A DNA stretch of 64,000 nucleotides from Serripes groenlandicus (taxonomy: Eukaryota > Mollusca > Bivalvia > Cardiida > Cardiidae). Of this stretch, positions 44,501-58,100 are shown one piece after another (positions within the stretch are counted from its first letter, which is position 1; each line of letters begins with the position of its first letter). The stretch covers positions 14,567,609 through 14,631,608 of the forward strand of contig JASEVX010000011.1 in the NCBI GenBank assembly GCA_031761405.1, in the 5' to 3' direction. A program made the position numbers and the translations under genes. Below the pieces are notes generated by a model. The model had not been told where the DNA came from and made no database searches. It saw nothing but the letters and a program-made list of their open reading frames with translations.

Positions 44501-47500
44501 CGAACCGGGTTATACCAAAGTCTTTAAAAAATATATTATTTTATTTTTAGATATTATTTGTAACGAGCATTATATTATATATTGCTGCATGAGAAAGAAA
44601 CATTTATTTGTCTGTGTATTCAATTAAAGTGAGATATATTTAGCTATATATTCATTAATTATTGGCCAATCCCCGGCCGGGTCATACCAAGTACTTGGCT
44701 GCCCTCCTTGGCACTCATGGTTGCAGGGTTAACATTACGACTATATGACTGGTGTCATGATACATGGACCGGAAGTATCATACACAGGACACGCCGTGAA
44801 ATGGTAGTAATGGCTGCCCTCCTTGGTTCTCAATGTTGAAGGGTTAGCATTACGACTATATGACTGGTGTCAGGATACATGGACCAGACGTATCATACAC
44901 AGGAAACGCCGTGAAATGGTAGTAATGGCTGCCCTCCTTGGCACTCGGGGTTGAAAGGGTTATCATTAAGACTATATGCGGCTGGTGTCAGGATAAATGG
45001 ACCAGGCGTATCATGCACAGGAAACGCCGTGAAATGGTAGTAATGGCTGCCCTCCTTGGCACTCAGGGTTGAAAGGGTTATCATTACGACTATGCGACTG
45101 GTGTCAGGATACATGGACCAGACGTATCATGCACAGGAAACGCCGTGAAATGGTAGTAATGGCTGCCCTCCTTGGCACTCAGGGTTGAAAGGGTTATCAT
45201 TAAGACTATATGCGGCTTGGACCAGACGTATCATACACAGGACACGCCGTGAAATGGTAGTAATGGCTGCCCTCCTTGGCACTCAGGGTTGAAAGGGTTA
45301 TCATTAAGACTATATGCGGCTGGTGTCAGGATACATGGACCAGACGTATCATGCACAGGAAACGCCGTGAAATGGTAGTAATGGCTGCCCTCCTTGGCAC
45401 TCAGGGTTGAAAGGGTTATCATTAAGACTATATGCGACTGGTGTCAGGATACATGGACCAGACGTATCATGCACAGGAAACGCCGTGAAATGGTAGTAAT
45501 GGCTGCCCTCCTTGGCACGCAGGGTTGAAAGGGTTATCATTAAGACTATATGCATCTGGTGTCAGGATACATGGACCAGGCGTATCATACACAGGAAACG
45601 CCGTGAAATGGTAGTAATGGCTGCCCTCTGTGGCACTAATGGTTGCAGGGTTAGCTTTACGACTATATGACTGGTGTCAGGATACATGGACCAGAAGTAT
45701 CATACACAGGAAACGCCGTGAAATGGTAGTAATGGCTGCCCTCCTTGGCACTCAGGGTTGAAAGGGTTAGCATTAAGACTATATGACTGGTGTCAGGATA
45801 CATGGACCGGACGTATCATGCACAGGAAACGCCGTGAAATGGTAGTAATGGCTGCCCTCCTTGGCACGCAGGGTTGAAAGGGTTATCATTAAGACTATAT
45901 GACTGGTGTCAGGATACATGGACCAGACGTATCATACACAGGAAACGCCGTGAAATGGTAGTAATGGCTGCCCTCCTTGGCACGCAGGGTTGAAAGGGTT
46001 AGCATTAAGACTATATGCGGCTGGTGTCAGGATACATGGACCAGACGTATCATGCACAGGACACGCCGTGAAATGGTAGTAATGGCTGCCCTCCTTGGCA
46101 CTCGGGGTTGAAAGGGTTAGCATTACGACTATATGACTGGTGTCAGGATACATGGACCAGAAGTATCATACACAGGAAACGCCGTGAAATGGTAGTAATG
46201 GCTGCCCTCATTGGCACTCGGGGTTGAAAGGGTTATCATTAAGACTATATGCGGCTGGTGTCAGGATACATGGACCGGAAGTATCATACACAGGAAACGC
46301 CGTGAAATGGTAGTAATGGCTGCCCTCCTTGGCACTCAGGGTTGAAAGGGTTAGCATTAAAACTATATGACTGGTGTCAGGATACATGGACCGGACGTAT
46401 CATGCACAGGAAACGCCGTGAAATGGTAGTAATGGCTGCCCTCCTTGGCATCAGGGTTGAAAGGGTTATCATTAAGACTATATGCGGCTGGTGTCAGGAT
46501 AAATGGACCAGAAGTACTGGTATCATACCCAGGAAACGCTGTGATATAACTGATTAACTGTTTAAAACCGCGTAAAACGCCAAACCATCAAAACCCACAT
46601 ACATCAAAACTGTAGCAGACGACTTTAATACTTTTAAACCCTTTTTCTCATATTGACGCTTTCTGACGCCTCTGCAGCAGACGGGTTTTTTGAAAACATA
46701 GTGACAAAAGAAAAAATTGCTCAAAACGAGCAATTTCACCATTTGCCACAATATTTTCCACTTTTAGTCATAGGTTATCCATTCAATTATAGAAATTTCC
46801 ATTTTGTGACAAAATATATTCAAAGTCGTCTGCTGCAGAATTGTCGTATGCGGGAATAGGTTAAACAAACAAATGGAACATATCGATGGAATGTAAGTTT
46901 TCTTTATTGAATAGAGTTGAAAACATTGTGGCATTAGGAGAAATTGTTCATTACGTTTTCCCACTTGCAGACGCACTATGACGCACCTGTAGACGTTGAC
47001 TTTTGGATACATTGTGACAAAGTTAGAGACGAATCATAATGAGCCATCTCTCCTTTTGTCACAACGTTTTCGACTGTATAAACTTATTATAACTTCTTTT
47101 TAAAAAAAAGATATTCTATAGGGTTACTCCTTTTGTCACAATGTTTTCGACTGTATTAACTAATTATAACTTCTTTTTTGTGTCACCTGCGTAGCATGGT
47201 AGGCACGTCTGTCTGTCTGTCCGTCACACTTTTTCGTCACGTTTTCAAATAACTTTTTTTCTACTCAAAGGATTACATTGAAACTTTTGACAAATGTTTA
47301 TATCAATGTGTGTGATTGGTTCACACAAGGGGGATAATCCAAATATTTTTATATCATAATTATTGCCCTTTTTTCTGTCAAAAATTAAAATTTTCTGACA
47401 AGGCCCCGGCAGGTGACACATGTGCTCCGGGGAGCACTCCATTCTAGTTTTAAAAAAAGATATTCTATAGGGTTACCTTAATGTTTTCGAAGTCGTACGC

Positions 47501-50500
47501 TGCAAATTTGTCGTATATGGGAAAGTGTTGAAAACAAAACCCAGTCAATAAAAAACCCTATCTGTCAGATACCGTCTGCATTGTATGGACCAACTTCTGC
47601 TGTTCAGATACAATCTTTGTATAGAGATAGGCTGAGAAAGGGAAGGTTCCGTTGTCAGAAGAAAACACAATTGTAGACAATGTGTATCTTTACCGGTTTC
47701 TTGCTGTACGAACCCTTTCACTCTCTTCTTCACACAGACATTTAACCCTTTCAGCGCCGAATTGTTTAAAGTAGACTCTTCCATGTTCAAAATCGGACGT
47801 CTCCATTTCTCATGTAATAAAAGTTTTGGACTATTTTGATAACTAAAAAGGCAAACAATACTGATTTCAGGTGAGACAGCTCGTTACGAGCTGACTCACC
47901 TGAATCTGTATTGTCTAAGAAAAACCGTAATACTGCCTTTGGCGCTTAAAGAGTTAATGCAGTGGTCGACTTTTGAATACATCGTGGTAAAAGGAGAAAC
48001 TGCTCATGTTGAGCAATTTCTCAATTTACCACCACTGTTCTACTTTCATTTAATAATTATACTCTCATTTATGGAGATTTTTCACGTTTTTCCCTATTTG
48101 TTTTGAAAGTCGTCTGCTGTAGATTTGTTGTGCGTGAGAAAGAGTAACATTTACGTATGTCGTAAAGCTACATTGCGAACAAAGTAGCCCGAGATCATGT
48201 TTGCACAGTCATGCAGTCTAATCTAGTGTTATAGTGTTCTCATTAATACGTCAAACTCGACTCCATAGCTTCCTACGAACCTGCCAAAACTAGGACCGAG
48301 CCCCAGTAGCTCAGTCGGTAATGACACGGGCTGTTAATCCAGGATTTTATGAGTTCAAACTACAGCTCGGCCGATAAGCGTCATTCTTCCACCACCAATT
48401 GTCAAATAGGCTATGTGTTGAAAAGCAGCAAGTTGCGTGGAAGGACTGTTGTGTGGAGTACTGGTGTGAGAAGAGCAAGGAGACACATGGAAGGTTGAAC
48501 TGTCCGCCGAGATATGACAGAAAAATCAACGTAAACGGCGTTAAAGACGATCCTTCACGCGAGAACACCAACTTTGTGGACTTGTGCGTGAAGTATCGAC
48601 CCAGATTCGACTAAGCATGCCGTGCAGACTTACCCGGTTTGACACTTTTCGCCTCCTGTGGATTATCTGTTTCAGGAATCATTACTCTATACCTCTATTC
48701 CCCTGAGACGTAATGTGTCGGCCCGGATCAGTCTGCGCAGACTGCGTAGGCTGATCTTGGTCGATACATTACGCAAAGTCCAAAATGTTTTTTTTTTCGC
48801 GGGACGGCTCATATGTTAGTGTTACTGGATATGAGGATTTATCCGAATTGACAGTTATTTTCACCGGAGGTGTTTTAGTGTCCAGACGGATTTTAATCAT
48901 TGTAAGTTAGCCATTCCGTGGAAAATAGGCAATTCGTCGTTGTCTTTTCAATGTCGGCTTTCCTTTACTGATTCTTATCTTAAACCCTTTATTCCTTTTC
49001 CCACATACAATAAACCTGCGACAGACGACTTTGAACAAAACATATAGGCTAACAGAGGTCCAGTTAGGAGGGGGTATTCAGCTCCTTTTCCCACAATTTC
49101 TCTCTTATTATTAAAGCGAACCATATGTTGTGGGTACTCAAAAGAATCGTCTCACCGAGACGATTCTTTTGAATACCCACAACATAGGGTTAGAGGATCA
49201 AATAAGGATTTTAGAACATGCAAAACGCCCCTTATCTAGAGCCCTGGGCTGAACTGTGGAAGATCTCTACACAAGTTAAAATACAGCTATTGAACAGAGT
49301 TGACAACATTGTTGCAAAAGGAGAAATTGCCCAATATACGGTCATTTTGCAATAAGCTAACTCTACAGTCTTTGATTGAATTTTGGGGATACTCGTTTCA
49401 AAATATCCATATTTAAACCATTTCTTTAGAAAGATGTTTTTATATTGATACGGTTTGTTATAACGTTTGAACGGATCAAAACCACCATGGAAATTGAAAG
49501 AGTAAGTTTGATAGATAATTGAAGATGGAGAATTCCTTTTACAATGTCCCTCCAGATGTTGTCAAATACGATGTACGCTAATCCTTTCCCACATACAACA
49601 AATCTGCAGCAGACGACTTTGAAAACATAGTGACAAAAACCGGAAAAAAATCTCCATAAAAGATAGCTTAATTGTTTAATAAAGATGAACACAATGTGGC
49701 TAAAGGTGAAATTGCTCATCATGAGCAATTTCACCTTTGGCCAAAATGTTTTCAAAAGTCGTCTGCTGCTATTGCATCAAAATGCAGGTTGGAAAGGGTT
49801 AAATATACATTTACATAGACTATTGAACCTTTCTAAACGGTTTGAACAATTTCTTCTTTTCCCACAACATTTTATTCTCTACCCTGGATGACTAACCCAA
49901 ACTTCAATATATTTTTTTCCGAATGAGGGATGTACTTTAACCATTTCACAAACGTAGACGCTTTCTTACGCCCCAACAACAGACGACTTTTGAAAACAGT
50001 GTGACAAAAAAAGAAATTGGTGATCATGAGCAATTTCATCATTTTGCCACAATGTTTTCAAAACCCTATTCAATAATTAAACTATTAGTTGTAAAGATAT
50101 TCCCTATTCTTGCTGAAATCATTTCAAAAGTCGTCTGCTGCATATTTTGTTGTATCTGGGATAAAGGGTTACACGTTACGAACGGTCAAAACACCAGTGA
50201 GACATTATGCAAACATAATCTAATAAATAATCTAATAACCATGACCGAAATATAATTTGTATTTTCAGCTTGACTCGATCCTAGACGCAATATCCTCCTG
50301 TGTGGTGTTATGGCGTTTCCATGGCGGCCATTCGATTTATTCGGATGAACGAGAGCAAAGGTTGGTTATACTGTATTTTTAGCTGACCTGAGCACGAAGT
50401 GCTGAAGGTGAGTTATTGTGATCGCCTTTTGTCCTGAGTCCGTCATGCGTCGTCCGTCGGCCGTCGTCCGTCGTCCGTCGTCCGTCGTCCGTCGTCCGTC

Positions 50501-53500
50501 GTCCGTCGTGCGTCGTGCGTCGATTGTCAAATTGTTGGGATCCGTGCAGAATTCTGGTATCCATGGCAAGCAAACGGAACAACTCTAAAATTATTCTTCT
50601 CCGAAACTGGTTGCCCGATTTTCAAATAATTTTGTAGAAATGTTTCTTGGATGACCCTCTATCAGATTCCTTCAAGCCATGTTGATTGGTCGAAAAACAT
50701 GACCGCCAGGGGATGGGGACTATTTTGCCTTATATGGCTATAGTGAAAACTTAAACAATCTTCTCCTTCGAAAGTATCTGGCCGATTTTCAAATAATTTT
50801 GTAGACATGTTTCTTGGCTGACCCTCTATCAGATCCTTTCAAGCCATGTTGATTGGTTGAACAAACATGGCCGCTAGGGAGCGGGGCTATTTTGCCTTAT
50901 ATGGCTATAGTGAAAACTTAAAAAATCTTCTCCTACGAAAGTAGGTGGCCGATTTTTAAATAGTTGTGTAGAAATGTTCCTTGGGTGACTCGCTACCAGA
51001 TTCTACCAAGCCATGTTGATTGGTCTTAAAATATGGCTTCCATGGGGGCGGGGCTGTTAGCCGTATATTGGCTTTAGTGAAAACTTCTTCTCCCAAACTA
51101 TACAGCCGATTTTCAAATAGTTTTGCAGAAATGCTCCTTGGGTGACATTCAACGAGATTCCTTCAAGCCATGGTGATTGGTCAAACAACATGGCCACCAG
51201 GTGGCGGGGCTGTTTGGAGATTCAATGTTTTCCTAATGGAAGTGAAGCGATACTGGCCCTCGTGGGCCTCTTGTATTAGCTTACCTGACCACACAATGAG
51301 TAAATATGATTGGCATGACACATCACAATGCATAAGTCCTTACAGCATGCAACGAATCTGTGGTAGACGAATTTTAAAACATTCTAGGCAAATCTAAAGT
51401 CTCTATAAATGAAATATGATTATTGAATGGAGTTGAAAACATTGTGACGAAAAAGGATAAATTGCCAATTCCCCGTTTGTCAAAATGTCATTGGGATTTT
51501 AGATGTCTCCTACGTTGAATATATTTGCATTTTGGAAAGGGTTATCATTTTGAGTTTACATTTTATATACAGATGCTTTTGAACTTAACAGGAGTTAATT
51601 GAGCCGTCCCGCGAGAAAACCAACATTATGGAATATGCGTAATGTATCGACTCAGATCAGCCTCCGCAGTCTGCGCAGGCTAATCCGGATCGACACATTC
51701 CGTCTCAGGGGGATAGAGGTATAGAGTAATGATTCCTGAAACAGAAAACCCACAGGAGGCTAAAAGTGTCTGCCCGGGTTCGCCTGCGCGGCATGTTTAG
51801 TCTGATCCGGGTCGATTCTTTACGCAGCGTCCACAATGTTGATTTTCTCGCGGGCGCAGGTTGATCTGATTCACGCTGGTACCAAAGCGGCAAAGAATCG
51901 AATTTCAATGGCGAAAACCAATGTATTTTAATACTTTACTTTAAACATATTTTATTGCCCACAAACTATAAATACAGACAATTTAGATTTACAAATATAC
52001 TTGTTATAGGCTAGTTCTAGCCACAAGTTCTCACATCCCATTTAATAAGTATACACACATTTATATTTTGTCTCTAAATACGACTTTCGATTTTTATAAA
52101 TTGTTTATATCCATTTTTGGAGACAAATATATGTATCTTAATAGACTATTCAAAAAGCGATTGCTTTTCATTTTATAGGATAACTTTTCTCGGTCTGGGG
52201 AAATATTTCCCGGTATTCGAAACAAATCAATTAAATACATTTTGTAATAGGCTTGCGTCTGGCGATTAAATGTCTTGCTGTATCTCTGAAACGGGATAAA
52301 CAAAGAAAGGAGGGACTATGTTAGTGACATCCATTTGACTACATATTAACCCCCCTTTGCGACATACAATAAGCCTGCAGTAGACGCCATCGAAAACAAA
52401 ATATGCAAAACTATGGAAAGTATATTAACCCTTTCCCTCATATAGACGCTTTCTGACGCCTCTGCAGCAGACGGCTCTTTGAAAACATAGTGACAAAAGA
52501 AGAAATTGCTCAAAACGAGCAATTTCTCCTTTTGCCACAATGTTTTCCACTTTTTAGTCATAGGTTGTTATCCATTCAATTTGAGAGATTTTCTATTTTT
52601 TGACAAAATATGTTTAAAGTCGTCTGCTGCAGAATTGTCGTATGAGGGAAAGGGTTAAGTGGATAGATTGCTTGGGAAGATTGCTGTGTGGAGTACTGGT
52701 GTGAGAAAACCAGGAAATGCATGAGTACGTGAACTGGCCGCTGTGATATAACTGAGAAATTGTTAAAAACGGCGTTAAACCCTAATCAATCAATTAAGTG
52801 GATAGAGTTGATGACATTGTGGAAAAGGAAAAAAATGCTCAATATGTTAACACAACCGTCTGTATGAGAGGGAAATGGTTTTTGTAAGTGTTTTCTTTCT
52901 CCAAAAGTAACATTTGCGTCAATACCCCAAGCAATAGGACAGTAAATCCTTTCCGACATACGCTTTCTGATGCATGCAGCAGACACACTTTGACAACATT
53001 CTTGCAAGTGAATACATTGCTTCTAATGATGGTTCGATACCCGGTTGCGGCGACATTCTTTCGGGCGATGTTTTCCATTGCCTCTCACCTCTGATCTATG
53101 TGAGAAAGTAGTCAGTGGCTTCGAAAGAATGTTGTGTAAGTACTGGTGTGGGAAAGCCAGGAAAACATGGGTAGGTGCACTGACCACCGTGATATGACCA
53201 AAGCTGTTGAAAGCGGCGTTAAACTCCAAACAAACAAACAAACACAGCTTCTAATGATTAATGTCTCTTTTGGTCACAATGCTTTCAACTTTAGGCAATA
53301 GTTTATCTTTCATTCATATACATTTTCCGTATTTTTGTCTAAACGTTTTCAAAGTCGTCTGCTGCAGATGTGTTGCATATAGGTAAAGGTAAAGATACCG
53401 GTGGAGTGGCTGTACCGGGTTTTCACTGTACGCCATTTTATTGGAATGATCAGGGTCATGCGATCGAATTCGGGCGCGTAATTAGTATGTCGCTGGCCCC

Positions 53501-55054
53501 TCAATATGAACTAGGAGACATACAAACAACATGAGCGACTCTTTGCTGTTTTATCCGGTGGAACAGTGACATGTACTCACTGTATTTCTTTCTTAACAGT
53601 GACATATAGGCCCATGGGAACGGGTGTTCTTTCATTATTAGCTCGCCTATTTGAAGAAATAGGGGAGCTTATGTTATCACCCCGGCGTCCGCGTTGGCGT
53701 TGGCGTTGGCGTTGGTGTTGGTGTTGGCGTTGGCGTCCGCGTTGTCAGCTTGGTCAAACCTTTGCGTGCAAGGCCTTTTCTCAGACACTGTGTATGCTGT
53801 TGCTTTGAAACTTCACACACTTATTCAGGATCATTAGGGGACCTTGTATGTCAAGTCCCATAACTCTGGAATGGATTTTGACTGAATTGTGCCCCTTTTT
53901 GGACTTAGAAGTTTGGTCAAACCTTTGCGTGCAAGGCCTTTTCTCAGACACTGTGTATGCTGTTGCTTTCAAACTTCACACACTTATTCAGGATCATTAG
54001 GGGACCTTGTATGTCAAGTCCCATAACTCTGGAATGGATTTTGACTGAATTGTTCCCCTTTTTGGACTTAGAAATTGGGTCAAACCTTTGCGTGCAAGGC
54101 CTTTTCTCAGACACTTTGTATGCTGTTGCTTTCAAACTTCACACACTTATTCAGGGTCATTAGGGGACCTTGTATGTCAAGTCCCATAACTCTGGAATAG
54201 ATTTTGACTGAATTGTGCCCCTTTTTCGACTTAGAATTTTGGTCAAACCTTTGCGTGCAAGGCCTTTTCTCAGACACTGCGTATGCTGTTGCTTTGAAAC
54301 TTCACACACTTATTCAGGATCATTAGGGGACCTTGTATGTCAAGTCCCATAACTCTGGAATGGATTTTGACTGAATTGTGCCCCTTTTTGGACTTAGAAA
54401 TTGGGTCAAACCTTTGCGTGCAAGGCCTTTTCTCGGACACTGTGTATGCTGTTGCTTTCAAACTTCACACACTTATTCAGGGTCATTAGGGGACCTTGTA
54501 TGTCAAGTCCCATAACTCTGGAATGGATTTTGACTGAATTGTGCCCCTTTTTCGACTTAGAATTTTGGTCAAACCTTTGCGTGCAAGGCCTTTTCTCAGA
54601 CACTGTGTATGCTGTTCCTTTGAAACTTCACACACTTATTCAGGATCATTAGGGGACCTTGTATGGCGTTGGTATAAGCGTTGCCAGGTTAAGATTTGCA
54701 TGCAAGTATTGAAAATTTGTGATATCTTGCAATAAATAATAGTGTGTGGTTTTATCTGATACTGATACTGTAAGTCTTCGGTATTATGTTCACTATTGGC
54801 ATACATCGTATATAAACCAATTTACAGATTTAAAAGGCCTGTATGGACTTGGTTAACATTTGCATGGAAGTATTGAAAAGGTGTATTATCTTGCAATAGG
54901 TGATACTGTGTGACTTTACCTAATGCTATAACTGTTCTGAAGTAGGCCCTGATAGACGATGGCCCTGATAGGCGAGCTATATTGTCCTCCGACAACTCTT
55001 GTTATATTGTGTTATATGTTTGTTTTGTTGTACACATGTCACTATTATAAACTA

Positions 55055-55101
<47 letters not shown>

Positions 55102-58100
55102 GTACGCAGATGCAATAAGACCTAAAATTGGCCGACGTGGCTTCAATATGTTCGTGTATTGAATTATTTCAGGGCCTGTATCGTCATTGGGCTTCTATTT
55201 GTAATGTCAGCTTGCCTCCTCGCCGCCAAGTCTATTGTAGGTTTGGCAAAGATAGAACATACGGGACAGGTTAGTGGCGGATCCATATTTGAGCCTTCCC
55301 GCGATAAACCCAACATTGTGGATTATGCGTAAGGTATCGACCCGGATCAGCATAAGTATGCCGCGCAGGCATTCCCGGATAGACACTTTTCGCCTCCTGT
55401 GGAATTTCTGTTTGTGGAATCATTACTTTTTACTTCTATTCCTCTGAGACGGAATGTGTCGGCCCGGATCAGTCTGCCCGGACTGTGCAGGCTGATATGG
55501 GTCGATACATTACGCAGAGGCCATAATGTTGGGTTTCTCGCGGGATAATTGAACGGCAAACTGCGAAAACCAGCCGGTCTTGATTCGCTGCCAGTGTAGA
55601 GTCAGACCAACAAGTGCTTTGATTGAGTCTTCAATGTTCCCAATAAGTCAAAGAAAGGTTTTGTTCTTTTCATGAATCGTGTTTGACGGTTTTCTTACAA
55701 CTATATTTAGTACGGAGTTTTGACATATACATTAACTAAACTCCCATACGCACATCTACTCTTTTATCTCTCTATTTTTCTCTTTATCTTTCTTTCTGTT
55801 TCTATCCCTATCCCTCTCTCTGTCTCTCTTTTCCCCCGCCCCCCACTCTCTCTTGTATTAATTTTAATATTTTCTTGAATGATATATTATACAGCTTAAG
55901 TAAGTTTATATTGTCTGCCTAGGTATAATATTCACCGTGCTTCCTGTAAAACAATCTAAAATAGAGGACCTAAAATAATGAGGTTTCAGTCCAATCTCTT
56001 TTTCCATTGTATATTTATTGATTATGTAAACTATATGAGAAATAGATATGTTTAAACTGAAGAAGTAATTAAGAAACCTCACAAGAATGCTACCTAAAGT
56101 ACCTTCTACCAGATGTGTTCAATCCGTTCTGCGCCGTTTCACAAGATAACTGCCAAAGCCAACAATAGAAAATACTGAAAAATACAGTGTGTGTATAACA
56201 CGTGACTTTTGACGTCATATTTGCATCGTCAGACAGCAATAATTGATCTTGATTAGAAGTAAAAAACAATGGTAACTTTTTTTATTTCTTCACGCTTTTT
56301 AATGAAACATGGTGCAGTCTACGCCGCTTGATTGTTGGTCTAGTTTTTCAAACACTTCGACGAACCTGTTCTCAAAATCCTGTTTTGATAATGCTCCGGT
56401 TGTCGGCGATCTTAATAAATTTTGAGAAAAGATTCGTCGAAGTGTTTGAAGAAACTAAACCACTAATCAAACTCCGCTAAAAACCGGAGATAGGGCTCTG
56501 TAAGTGGCGTAGACTGCGCCATGTTTCATTAAACAAGATGAAGAAATAAAAAAATTACCTTTGTTTTTACTTCTAAACCGAAGTAAAATATTGCAGATCG
56601 CCGTAGCATTTGTGATGTAGAAGTCACGTGGTATACACACACTGAAATATATCCCTTCCCAAACAACCGTCACCATTTCAAAGTATTTACACACACATGC
56701 TCCTTGAACAACAATTCAGCTCCGTTGTACAAGATGGCTGCTCGAGTTCAGAATAGAAAAGCATTTAGTGAATATCATTTCTGTCTTACAACAATAGATC
56801 TCAGAAGAGCAATAAAGGACCACCATGGTACTCTTGTCTTGTTGTTATATTTTCTTCCTGATGTATTTTACAAGTAGATGATTATAAAACATGTGATATC
56901 AAGCAAACAGCCATACATCTGATGCACGGTTATTTATCTTTCTACTTTAAAGCCTTCGATAGCACTTACCTTGTCCACTGTTAACGCTGTGACATGTTTT
57001 GTTACCGGCTTTGGTAAAGTATTCGTGGGATACATGCTGGAGAGCCGGGTCCTAATCACAGATAGTGAGTAGTGTTTATTATTATTTATGTTTCCATTCA
57101 TAGATTGTAAGTAATGTATTAGACACGTGGTTGATTGATTGATGGGTGTGTTTACGTCGTTTTCAACAATTTTTCAGTTATATCACAACCTTTATTGGGT
57201 AAGTTACAGTACTACTGGTACAAGTATCCGGACACCAGCCAGTAAGTCGTAATGCTAACCCCACAAATCTAAGCGCCATTAATACCATTTCATGAAGTCT
57301 TTGAGCTCGAACCCGCCACCTCCCGTACCCGATCGGACACTTTTCCACTCCACCACTGAGGAGGTATAGAAATATGGTATTGAGACGCTAATCATATAAG
57401 TTATTTTGTTTGTCATGAAAGAATCGACACTTCGTTTTGTTTACCTCGATTCTCCCGACTTAATGTCAATCACTCTCGATGTCTACTTATGACTAGTACT
57501 CGCTTCGGGAGCAATATAATATAAGCGTTCATTGTAGATCCAGATCAACATATGCGTTTGCAAATTAGTATCTTAAGAATTCTAAAAACTTCCGTCAAGG
57601 AGTGTACGTTTTGACCAGATTGCACTATACACTGGTCAGAATGTTATCTGCAATCGTTAATAATTCACCGATGCTGGGTTTCTTGGAGCAAGATCACTTG
57701 TTACTATTTACAAGTGTTATTTGCTTAACAGGATCGATGGTTAATATTACGACTGACCGGCGACCACGTTGGTGTCAGGATGATTGGTAACTTAACAAGA
57801 AAATGCCGTGATTGTGTCAATATGTACTGTTATATTTGCAGGTGTTAACGGGGGCCATTATGTCAGTATGTACGGTTTTATTTGCAGGTGTGATCACGTT
57901 AACGGGAGCCGATATGTCAGTATGTACTGTTTTATTTGCAGCTGTTATCACGTTAACTGGAGCCGTTATGTCAGTATATACGGTTATATTTACAGGTGTT
58001 ATCACGTTAACGGAAGCCGTTATGTCAGTATGTACTGTTATATTTGCAGGTGTAATCATGTTAACGGGAGCCGTTATGTCAATATGTACTGTTATATTTG

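Larger units (their letters stand above)
52346..52940. mobile_element. Family A MITE with nested MITE and SINE insertions
   Basis: The outer copy is visible as TTAACCCCCCTTTGCGACATAC (52347) and, beyond the insertions, AGTTGATGACATTGTGGAAA (52806). 52425-52658 and 52668-52791 are later insertions. Confidence 0.6.

Noticed and set aside
44893..46153. Several 63-73-codon proteins on the - strand
   Set aside because: They are repeated translations of the SINE body array (117 bp, a multiple of 3).
53566..54652. Proteins around the GGCGTT tract and the 163-bp repeats
   Set aside because: They are inside a Helentron-like element, change frame between repeats and have no motif.
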